Source: Solirubrobacteraceae bacterium (GTDB taxonomy: Bacteria; Actinomycetota; Thermoleophilia; Solirubrobacterales; Solirubrobacteraceae). Taken from it: a stretch of DNA of 5,649 nt. The notes below the pieces were generated by a model. It ran no database searches. It saw nothing but the letters and a program-made list of their open reading frames with translations, and was not told the DNA's origin. Position numbers and translations under genes: made by a program. The stretch's first letter is position 1; each line of letters opens with the position of its first letter. The stretch is taken from positions 1-5,649 of the forward strand of contig JASHYF010000048.1 of NCBI GenBank assembly GCA_030043235.1. The letters are read 5' to 3'. Shown here in pieces: positions 1-5,649 of the stretch.

Positions 1-974
1 TCGAGCGAGCGCTGCAGCGCCTCGAGCACGCGCACCACGCGCAGCCCGCTGGGGCCGTCGGAGCGTGGCCGCGCGCCGGTGCGCACGCACTGGACGAAGT
101 GCTCGCACTCGACGCGCAGCGGCTCCACGTTGGGCATGCGTGGCGAGAAGGTGTCGCCGGAGCGGGCGATGTACTCGCCCCACGAGCGTGAGTCCTCGTC
201 GAAGCCCTTGTCGTAGATGGTGAGCTTGCCCTCGATGAGCATGTCGTCGAACGTGGCCATGCGCTGCGCGCCGACGACGGTGATGCGCCGCTCCTTGTGC
301 GGATCGAGCCACGAGAGGTGCAGGTGGGCGATGACGCCGGAGGGGAAGCGCAGGTAGCAGAAGACCACGTCCTGCACCCCGGGGCGCACGAACGAGGCGC
401 CCTGCGCCACGCACTCGGAGGGCTCTTCCCCGATGAGATGCAGCGCCACCGACACGTCGTGGGCGCCGAGGCTCCACAGCGCGTTCTCGTCAGCGCGCAG
501 CTGGCCGAGGTTGAGGCGGTTGCCGTACAGGTAGTACAGCGACCCCAGCTCGCCCGAGTCGACCAGCTCCTTCAGGCGTGCGACGGCGGGGTGGTACTCG
601 AGCAGATGACCGACCATGAGCACGCGACCAGCCCGCTCGGCGGCTTCCACGACGCGCTCGGCGTCGGCGGCGGTGGTGGCGAGTGGCTTCTCGACGAAGC
701 AGTGCTTGCCGGCGCTGGCGACCGCGATTGCCAGCTCGGCGTGCGAGGGCACGGGCGTGGCGAGCACGACGGCGTCGAGCTGCTCGTCGCCGAGGAGATC
801 GTCGAGCTCGGCCGTGGCACGTGCGCCGGGGAAGAACGGCTGCACACGGGCGCGTGCGTGCTCGTCCGGATCGCACAGCCACGCGAGCTCGCAGCCGGGA
901 ATCGCGGCGAAGTTGCGCGCGAGATTGGGCCCCCAGTAGCCGAGCCCCACCACGCCGACGCGCACGGGTGTCAC
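1..974 (-). CDS. Gfo/Idh/MocA-family NAD(P)-dependent oxidoreductase (3' end cut by window edge)
   Basis: Soluble cytoplasmic dehydrogenase of the Gfo/Idh/MocA family, which oxidises or reduces sugars, cyclitols and nucleotide sugars with NAD(P). The 324 visible residues read cleanly to the window edge. A Rossmann fold starts at once: VGVVGLGYWGPN, with GxGxxG at residues 10-15. The family EKP motif is at 95-97 (HCFVEKPLATT). The C-terminal substrate domain carries LNLGQLRADENALW (about 154-167) followed by AHDVSVALHLIG (171-182), whose HD and H are the usual active-site positions. It ends in SGLRVVRVLEALQRSL, normal for the last helix, so only a few residues are likely missing. I chose GTG at 974; GTG at 965 and TTG at 989 are also in frame, and none has a clear Shine-Dalgarno. 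An in-frame stop at 1020-1022 limits upstream extension. The LNLG...DENALW signature is common among members near nucleotide-sugar and polysaccharide genes, but the substrate cannot be read from this sequence. Confidence 0.94.
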   Translation of the reverse strand, partial: MTPVRVGVVGLGYWGPNLARNFAAIPGCELAWLCDPDEHARARVQPFFPGARATAELDDLLGDEQLDAVVLATPVPSHAELAIAVASAGKHCFVEKPLATTAADAERVVEAAERAGRVLMVGHLLEYHPAVARLKELVDSGELGSLYYLYGNRLNLGQLRADENALWSLGAHDVSVALHLIGEEPSECVAQGASFVRPGVQDVVFCYLRFPSGVIAHLHLSWLDPHKERRITVVGAQRMATFDDMLIEGKLTIYDKGFDEDSRSWGEYIARSGDTFSPRMPNVEPLRVECEHFVQCVRTGARPRSDGPSGLRVVRVLEALQRSL

Positions 975-1327
975 GGAAGGGTCGCTCAAGCCCAGGGTGC
1001 TGATCGTAGGCGCACGGCGTCACAGTCTGGCGTCCGAGTCGGCGGGGATCGCCAAGAGGCGTGTGTCACGGCTTGTGCGAGCGCCATCACAGCCAGTCCC
1101 GCCGGGCTGCCAGCGCGCGGGAGCTTGGTGAGTCCGGCGGCACGGCGGTGTCCTCGACGCGACCAATTCCCCCGTCCCCGGCCCGGACGGCCGGGGCTGG
1201 GGCGGCGGGCCTGGCGGCGCGGTCCAGTCCGTCTCCGAGGTGCTCGACAAAGCCGGCACCGCCTACATCAGCGAGACCACGACAACGGCACCATCGGGCG
1301 CCATATCAAAAGCGGCAGCCCGCACCG
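975..1327. other. Gene-free gap between two minus-strand genes
   Basis: No intact gene is recognised here. The minus strand shows a possible -10 box TACGAT at 1003-1008 (TAnnnT type), about 28 bases before the GTG at 974 of the oxidoreductase, but no matching -35. A GC-rich hairpin lies at 1170-1202. On the plus strand, bases 1132-1290 read as an open frame with almost all G or C in third positions (including GGVLDATNSPVPGPDG and SVSEVLDKAGTAYISE). From about 1278 the same codon-like pattern moves to another frame (DNGTIGRHIKSGSPHRYGW), which ends at TGA 1374-1376 inside the 3' end of the TIR-WD40 gene. I recognise neither peptide. This could be a frameshifted gene remnant or chance in GC-rich DNA. 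Confidence 0.6.
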
Positions 1328-1376
1328 CTACGGCTGGTCGGCGACCGTGCGCTCGAGGGTCGTCAGCGAGTCATGA
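1132..1376 (+). pseudogene. Possible frameshifted coding remnant, product unknown
   Basis: Two adjoining plus-strand frames look like codons. The first, from just after a TGA at 1129-1131 to about 1290, has nearly every third base G or C while second positions are mixed. The second, from about 1278 to TGA at 1374-1376, shows the same bias. Their joined product would be about 75-80 residues, glycine-rich at first, with no start codon, ribosome binding site or family motif that I recognise. The last 49 bases are antisense to the certain TIR-WD40 gene, where codon bias on the other strand can mimic coding. Weak call; only a homology search could raise it. Confidence 0.18.
1170..1202 (-). terminator. 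GC-rich hairpin, possible terminator of the TIR-WD40 gene
   Basis: CCCCGGCC (1176-1183) and GGCCGGGG (1189-1196) form a perfect 8-bp stem with a 5-base loop. Outer CCCC (1170-1173) and GGGG (1199-1202) extend it by 4 bp across a two-base mismatch. It lies about 125 bases past the TIR-WD40 stop and over 190 bases before the oxidoreductase start, so it could end the TIR transcript. There is no T-run after it on the minus strand (AATTGG follows the outer arm region), so it is not a classical intrinsic terminator; such U-poor hairpins are common in high-GC genomes. Confidence 0.35.
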
Positions 1377-4135
1377 AGATGCGGGCGGGCCAGGGCGAGC
1401 AGCGCGCCGGGGCTCGCGCACGCGGGGCAGGTTTCCCACACATGCACGTTCCCTTCGTCGTCGGTGATCGCGATCCGGTCGCCGTCGTTGCTGAAGCTGA
1501 CCGCTTCCGGAACGCCGCTGAAGTCGAAGACCCGCATGACGTGCCCAGTTCGCGCGTTCCACAGCCGGGCGGTGTGATCGAGGCTGGCCGTGAGCGCCAA
1601 CGACCCGTTCGGACTGAACGCGACCGAATCGATGCCGCGCGTGTGGCCGATCAGCTCGACGAGCGCCCTGCCGCTGTCGACGTTCCAGATCGTCGCGCGC
1701 GAGTCCCAAGAGCCCACGAGCAGGCGGGAGCCGTCCGGGCTCAGGCTGTAGCCGGAGATCTCCCCGCCCTCGTTGACCTCGCGCAGCAGGCGGCCCGTGG
1801 CGGCGTTCCAGACCTGCACCACGCCGCAGAAGCCGCCATCGGCGATGCGCCGTCCATCCCCGCTCCAGGCAAAGCCGAGGTCGGAGCCGCATGGAGGCGA
1901 GCCCTGGAGCCTCACCGTGCGCCCACCCCTCAGGTCGAGGATCTCGAGCTGTTCGGGCGCTGTTTCCGAGGTCGAGACCTGCACCGCGAGGCGGGAACCG
2001 CCGGGACTGAACGACGAGCTGGCTATGGGCATGGGCGCGAGCGTCTGCGCGACTCGGTGTCCCGCGATGCTCCAGACCACCGGTGGCGCTCCCGCTTCGC
2101 TCCTGAGGAGCGCGAGGGTGCCGGTCGCGTCAGGTTCCACCCGCTGGCCGCTCTTGAAGACCGCACGGTCCACGAGCCGGCCGCCTGGAAGCTGGAACGT
2201 CTGCAGCTGGGCGGCGGCTTCGGTGCCGGCCGAGTCGACCACGCTGTTCACCACGGTCAGGCGGTCGCCGTCGAACTCCGCGGCCGTAGCCGAACCGACC
2301 TGCCCGCCGGCTTCCAGCAGCGCGAGTTCAGAGCCGTGCGCGCGCCAGGTGCGCGCGGTGCCGTCGTTTGACGCTGTCAGCACGCTTTCGCCATCCGGAG
2401 TGAACGCCACCGAGCGCACGGCAGCGGTCTGGCCGTCGTAGGCGACGATCTGCGAGCGGCTGGCTAGCGACCACACGCCGGCGGTCCCGTCCTCGGCGCC
2501 CACAGCGAGACTCCTGCCGTCAGGGCTGAAGGCGAGCGCCGAGATCTCGACCCTGGGGATGGTGGCGACGTCGTAGAGTCGCTTCCACGTTTCGGTGCTG
2601 TAGATCGAGACGACGTCGTTGGGGCCGTTGGTCGCGTATCCCACGGCTAGCGTGGACCCGTTGGGGCTCACGGCCAGCGGGGCCGGGTACAGCGCGGTGG
2701 AGGACGTCGACGCCAGGGCGGTGACGCGCGTGGTGATGTGGTGGACCAGGCGCCCGTCCCGCGCGTCGTACACGTTTACCCCGTTGCCGTTGACGCCGTT
2801 GATGCTCTGGCCGGTGGCTTCGGCGCCGACTATCACCAGACGGCCGTCACGGCTGAAGGCGACCGAGCCGACGTCATCACCGGCGATGTGGGTTTGCCTA
2901 CGCAGATCGGGCAGCGTCCAGACATCCGTTCCGCCTTCACCGGCGGCTGCGATCTCACCGCCGTCGGGGCCGAAGGCGATCGAGCTGACGGGCGAGCCGG
3001 TCGTCAGGCGGGCACGCACCGCCAGCGAGGAGGGATCGAGCAAGGTGACGCCGGTTTCGCCGCCCACCGCAAGCAGCGCGCCGGTGGGGTCGTAGCTGAC
3101 GCTCCCCGTGCTCCCCGATATGTGAACGCGGCGAAGCTCGCGGCCGCTCGCCGCGTCGGCGAGCAGCAGCGTGCCGTTGCACGCGCTCTCGGCGACCACT
3201 CGCCCGCCGGGACTGATCGCCGCGGAGAGGCCGTTGTTGAAGGCGCAAGACCCCGGTTCGGGCACGCTCGGCAGCGTCCGCTGCAGCGGCGAGGCGTCGA
3301 GCGCTGAGCGCAACGCGAACATCGTCTGCGGAGTGGCCTGCTCGCGCACGGCGCGCATCGCGAGCAGCACCGAGATCTCGGGGTCGTTGGCGAGCTGCGC
3401 CTGGCTTTCAGCCGCAAGCGCCTGCGCCCGCGCGGCCACGCTCTGCGATTCGGCCTGCGAGCGGCTGATGAGCGCGAAGACGAGCAGGCCGACGGAGACG
3501 AGCGCGGCCGCGAGGCTCACACCGACCAGCGTGCGCTGGCGGCGGGCCGCGGCCTCGCGGCTCGCGAGCAGGTACTCGCGCTGGAGCTGCGTGGGGGCAG
3601 GGTCGGCATGCTCGGGGCTGCCCGCCAACCACGTCTCCGCCGCTTTCAGCTCGGACCCGCGCAACAAGAAGCTCTTCTCGCGCCCCTCGCCATCCCACTC
3701 GATCGCCTTGACCATCCAGCGCGTGTGCTCCTTCGCGCGCTCGAGGTCGCGGTCGAGCGCCTCCACGAGCCGCTCGAGCGAGGCGTCGAACTCGTCGTTC
3801 TCCGTGAACGGTATCCAGCTGCGCGCGCGGATCTCCGCCGGGAGCTGCGGATCGGGCACCGGCTCGCGCAGTACCGGCACGATCCGCTTCTGTAGCTCCC
3901 GTGCATACTCGACCTCCTGCTCGCAGTAGGAGGAGCTCACAGCGGCGGGCGAGATGACGAACAGGAAGGCGTCTGACTGCTCGATCGCCGATCGGATCGC
4001 TTGCGGAAAGACCTCGCCATCGGCGATACCCTCCGTGTCGAGCCACAGCTCCTTGCCGCGGCCCGAGACCGAGTCGGCAAGGCGCCGTACGAACTCCGAG
4101 TCCCGCCGCGAATAGGAGATAAAGACGTCAGGCAT
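1328..4135 (-). CDS. TIR domain - transmembrane helix - tandem WD40 propeller protein
   Basis: Complete 935-residue gene. Residues 1-130 are a TIR domain: DVFISYSRRD at 3-12, LWLDTEGI at 30-37, SDAFLFVISPAAVSSSYC at 54-71, IVPVL at 85-89. E74 in SSSYCEQEVEYA sits where NADase TIR domains carry the catalytic glutamate, so the enzyme may be active on NAD+. Residues 132-200 are a linker seen in other bacterial TIR-WD40 proteins (EWDGEGREKSFLLRG, PTQLQREYLLASREAAARR). One transmembrane helix spans about 202-223 (TLVGVSLAAALVSVGLLVFA), then an Ala/Gln-rich helical stretch and LLAMRAVREQ. From about 297 to 902 I count 14 WD40-type blades, recognised by S-P-D/G/N-G turns and VW/IW/LW ends; blades 8-9 are degenerate. 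The tail is WETCPAC plus ALLALARPHL, a frequent ending of such proteins. ATG 4135 is chosen because TIR starts immediately; no Shine-Dalgarno is visible. The RRQR before the helix suggests a cytoplasmic TIR with propellers outside. Partner and trigger are unknown. Confidence 0.93.
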   Translation of the reverse strand: MPDVFISYSRRDSEFVRRLADSVSGRGKELWLDTEGIADGEVFPQAIRSAIEQSDAFLFVISPAAVSSSYCEQEVEYARELQKRIVPVLREPVPDPQLPAEIRARSWIPFTENDEFDASLERLVEALDRDLERAKEHTRWMVKAIEWDGEGREKSFLLRGSELKAAETWLAGSPEHADPAPTQLQREYLLASREAAARRQRTLVGVSLAAALVSVGLLVFALISRSQAESQSVAARAQALAAESQAQLANDPEISVLLAMRAVREQATPQTMFALRSALDASPLQRTLPSVPEPGSCAFNNGLSAAISPGGRVVAESACNGTLLLADAASGRELRRVHISGSTGSVSYDPTGALLAVGGETGVTLLDPSSLAVRARLTTGSPVSSIAFGPDGGEIAAAGEGGTDVWTLPDLRRQTHIAGDDVGSVAFSRDGRLVIVGAEATGQSINGVNGNGVNVYDARDGRLVHHITTRVTALASTSSTALYPAPLAVSPNGSTLAVGYATNGPNDVVSIYSTETWKRLYDVATIPRVEISALAFSPDGRSLAVGAEDGTAGVWSLASRSQIVAYDGQTAAVRSVAFTPDGESVLTASNDGTARTWRAHGSELALLEAGGQVGSATAAEFDGDRLTVVNSVVDSAGTEAAAQLQTFQLPGGRLVDRAVFKSGQRVEPDATGTLALLRSEAGAPPVVWSIAGHRVAQTLAPMPIASSSFSPGGSRLAVQVSTSETAPEQLEILDLRGGRTVRLQGSPPCGSDLGFAWSGDGRRIADGGFCGVVQVWNAATGRLLREVNEGGEISGYSLSPDGSRLLVGSWDSRATIWNVDSGRALVELIGHTRGIDSVAFSPNGSLALTASLDHTARLWNARTGHVMRVFDFSGVPEAVSFSNDGDRIAITDDEGNVHVWETCPACASPGALLALARPHLHDSLTTLERTVADQP

Positions 4136-4146
4136 CGCCGGCAGGC

Positions 4147-4169
4147 AGGACGCGCGCGCCGAGCGTCCT
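4147..4169 (-). promoter_or_regulatory. 7-bp inverted repeat in the leader of the TIR-WD40 gene
   Basis: AGGACGC at 4147-4153 and GCGTCCT at 4163-4169 are perfect inverted copies separated by 9 bases. The inner arm ends 11 bases before the TIR-WD40 ATG. In RNA it would form a stem just where a ribosome binding site would lie, and no purine-rich Shine-Dalgarno is seen there. As DNA it could instead be an operator. A 7-bp repeat can arise by chance in GC-rich sequence. Confidence 0.35.
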
Positions 4170-4245
4170 CACGCCTCCACGTCACATAGGACCTCGGTCA
4201 CGCAAGCGCAATCATCCTTCGGCGAGCAAGCCCCTTGTACGCGGC

Positions 4246-4274
4246 AACGTAACCGGCGCGCCCGCCGTTGTCAA
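4246..4274 (-). promoter_or_regulatory. Sigma-70-type promoter for the TIR-WD40 gene
   Basis: On the minus strand, a perfect -35 TTGACA (4274-4269) is followed after exactly 17 bases by TACGTT (4251-4246), which fits the actinobacterial TAnnnT -10 pattern. Transcription would start near 4239 and give a leader of about 104 bases before the ATG at 4135. The leader contains the 7-bp inverted repeat and a five-codon frame, MIALA, at 4215-4198. The match is by eye, but -35, spacer and position agree. Confidence 0.5.
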
Positions 4275-4307
4275 ACACGGGCAGCTCGTGCGCGGCGGGC
4301 AGTGATC

Positions 4308-4313
4308 TAGAGT
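4308..4313 (+). promoter_or_regulatory. -10-like box for a leaderless or near-leaderless cyclase transcript
   Basis: TAGAGT fits TAnnnT and ends 9 bases before the ATG at 4323. Transcription from it would begin within a few bases of the start codon. This agrees with the lack of a Shine-Dalgarno there; leaderless mRNAs are frequent in actinobacteria. No -35 is seen at the usual distance. The box includes an in-frame TAG (4308-4310) that rules out any earlier start for this gene. Confidence 0.3.
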
Positions 4314-4322
4314 CGCCGGGCG

Positions 4323-5649
4323 ATGTCGTCGTCCGCGCATCCAGACCCGGGCGGGCCGCCGCCGCAGTCGGTCCGGTGGTGGCAGCACGCGGTCCGCGAC
4401 GCCGAGCGCCGCGGCGAGCTTTTGGCCGCGTTCGACCTTGCCGAGCAGGGCCTGCGGCAGCACGCCGGCGACGTCGGGCTCGAGCACAGCGCAGTGCTCG
4501 CCCTGGCCCGCGCGGGCTCCACCGAGGAGGCGGCGCGGCGCTTTGACGAGTACGGCCTCGCCGGCAACCAGGAGGAGGACCTCGCCGCCCTCGAGGCGCG
4601 GATCGCCAAGGACCGCGCGCTTGCGGCCGGGGGGTCACGACGACGTGAGCTCGCACGGCGCTCGGCCGACCTCTACGGGGCGATCTATCGGCGCACCGGC
4701 GGCTTCTACCCGGCGATCAACGAGGCGACGTCGTGCCTCATCGCAGGGGATGCGGGGCGCGCGCGCGAGCTCGCCAGGGAGGTCTTGCGGCTCGTGCGCG
4801 AGGCGGCGGGCGATGACTACTACGCGGCGGCCTCGCAGGCCGAGGCCCAGCTGCTGCTGGGAGACCTGCGTGCGGCCGGGGACACGCTGCAACGCGCGGC
4901 GATGCTGCACCAAGGCGACCACGGCGCGCTGGCGACGACGCGACGCCAGCTGCTGACGATATGCGAGGCGGCCAGGTTGGATTCGGCCGTCCTCGACCCG
5001 CTGCGCGGGCCGGAAGTGGTCCACTTCTGCGGGCACCGGCTCGCCGGCGAGCGCGAAGCCGGTCGCCTCCCGGACCACGACGAGGCCGATGTCGCGGCAC
5101 GCATCAGGGAGAAGCTCGACCGCCATCAGCCCGCCTACGCGTACGGAGCGCTGGCGGGCGGAGCGGACATCCTCTGGGCGGAGGCGTTGCTCGAGCGCCA
5201 TGTGGAGCTCCACGTCGTGCTGCCGTTCGCGCGCGACGAGTTCGTGAGGGCCTCGGTCGCTCCGTCGGGTGAGAGGTGGGTTGGGCGCTTCGAGCGCTGC
5301 ATGGAGTCGGCGACGAACGTCTCCTACGCGACCGAGGATGCCTACCTGGGCGACGACGTGCTCTACCGCTACGGCGCGGAGCTGGCGATGGGCCTGGCGC
5401 TGCTGCGCGCCCGCTACCTCGCCTCGGACGCACGCCAGCTCGCCGTGTGGGACGGCCGACCTGCGCTCGGCGACGCGGGCACTGCGATCGACATCGAGAC
5501 ATGGCGACACACCGGCTGGCCGACGAGCGTCGTATCGCTGCAACCAGAGGACGAGCTGCGGCTTGCCGCGGCGCTCCCCCTCCCAGCACGAGCGGCACAG
5601 CGCGTCGTGCGTGCGATCCTGTTCGCTGATGTCAGGGGGTTCTCGAAGC
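4323..5649 (+). CDS. TRAFs-binding/TPR - SLOG-like - class III nucleotide cyclase fusion (3' end cut by window edge)
   Basis: The first 442 residues of a multidomain signalling protein. Residues about 20-225 are helical and Ala/Leu/Arg-rich, TPR-like, with the TRAFs-binding-domain signature ADLYGAIYRRTGGFYPAINE (115-134) followed by AGDAGRARELAREV. Residues about 231-378 resemble a SLOG-type Rossmannoid nucleotide-binding domain: VVHFCGHRLA (232-241), ALAGGADILWAEALL (276-290), ELHVVLPFARDEF (295-307), and LAVWDG (373-378) as a last strand. At 427 a class III adenylate/guanylate cyclase domain begins: RVVRAILFADVRGFSK, where D436 is the first metal-binding aspartate. The remaining catalytic residues lie outside the window, so activity and the ATP or GTP preference cannot be judged. 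No signal peptide or membrane helix is visible, so this part is cytoplasmic. ATG 4323 is the first possible start after an in-frame TAG at 4308. It is head to head with the TIR-WD40 gene, 187 bases apart. The cyclase start is clear; the SLOG assignment is by motif pattern only. Confidence 0.9.
   Translation, partial: MSSSAHPDPGGPPPQSVRWWQHAVRDAERRGELLAAFDLAEQGLRQHAGDVGLEHSAVLALARAGSTEEAARRFDEYGLAGNQEEDLAALEARIAKDRALAAGGSRRRELARRSADLYGAIYRRTGGFYPAINEATSCLIAGDAGRARELAREVLRLVREAAGDDYYAAASQAEAQLLLGDLRAAGDTLQRAAMLHQGDHGALATTRRQLLTICEAARLDSAVLDPLRGPEVVHFCGHRLAGEREAGRLPDHDEADVAARIREKLDRHQPAYAYGALAGGADILWAEALLERHVELHVVLPFARDEFVRASVAPSGERWVGRFERCMESATNVSYATEDAYLGDDVLYRYGAELAMGLALLRARYLASDARQLAVWDGRPALGDAGTAIDIETWRHTGWPTSVVSLQPEDELRLAAALPLPARAAQRVVRAILFADVRGFSK

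Noticed and set aside
297..1376. Plus-strand open frame of 359 codons opposite the oxidoreductase
   Set aside because: Most of it is antisense to the certain Gfo/Idh/MocA gene and its protein has low-complexity Arg/Val/Ala/Gly content. Only its last part is kept as a weak remnant signal.
1061..2371. Long plus-strand open frame of 436 codons opposite the WD40 gene
   Set aside because: It is antisense to clear WD40 repeats, has no recognisable domain, and is the kind of stop-free shadow frame expected opposite GC-rich coding sequence.
4172..4189. TGTGA half-site resembling a CRP/cAMP-receptor site upstream of the TIR gene
   Set aside because: Attractive beside a cyclase gene, but the second half at the required 6-base spacing is not TCACA, so it is only a half-site.
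4268..4273. TTGTCA as a -35 for the plus-strand cyclase gene
   Set aside because: It lies 34 bases before the TAGAGT box, far beyond usable -35/-10 spacing, and is better explained as the complement of the TIR-gene -35.
4635..5543. Minus-strand open frame of 302 codons opposite the cyclase-fusion gene
   Set aside because: Arg/Ala-rich shadow of the TPR-SLOG coding frame, with no motif; the plus-strand frame carries recognisable domains throughout.
1..5649. CRISPR array, tRNA, rRNA, insertion sequence or attachment-site repeats
   Set aside because: No regularly spaced repeats, cloverleaf, transposase or paired terminal repeats were seen in the window.

Overview
This is a GC-rich window with strongly GC-biased third codon positions. 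Together with the style of its WD40/TIR and TPR-cyclase proteins, that suggests a high-GC actinobacterium, perhaps of the Thermoleophilia/Solirubrobacter type. The phylum is an inference from composition and protein families; no marker gene is present.

Layout. (1) Bases 1-974, minus strand: an almost complete Gfo/Idh/MocA-family NAD(P)-dependent oxidoreductase that runs off the left edge. (2) About 975-1327: a gene-free gap with a GC-rich hairpin and a plus-strand stretch that has codon-like base periodicity but no recognisable product. (3) 1328-4135, minus strand: a 935-residue protein with an N-terminal TIR domain, a conserved linker, one transmembrane helix and about 14 WD40-type blades, enough for two seven-bladed propellers. 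(4) 4136-4322: a divergent intergenic region with a good -35/-10 pair for the TIR gene, a short inverted repeat in its leader and a -10-like box just in front of the opposite gene. (5) 4323 to the right edge, plus strand: the first 442 residues of a protein that joins a TPR-like TRAFs-binding region, a SLOG-like Rossmannoid domain and the start of a class III adenylate/guanylate cyclase domain.

How the genes may work together. The TIR-WD40 gene and the TPR-SLOG-cyclase gene are head to head and share a 187-base promoter region. TIR domains often cleave NAD+ or make signalling nucleotides, SLOG domains bind nucleotides, and class III cyclases make cAMP or cGMP. The pair therefore looks like a nucleotide-signalling module, either a stress or defence sensor or ordinary signal transduction. 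That link is inferred from gene order and domain content only. The oxidoreductase is separated by a long gap and a hairpin and is probably an unrelated sugar-metabolism gene.
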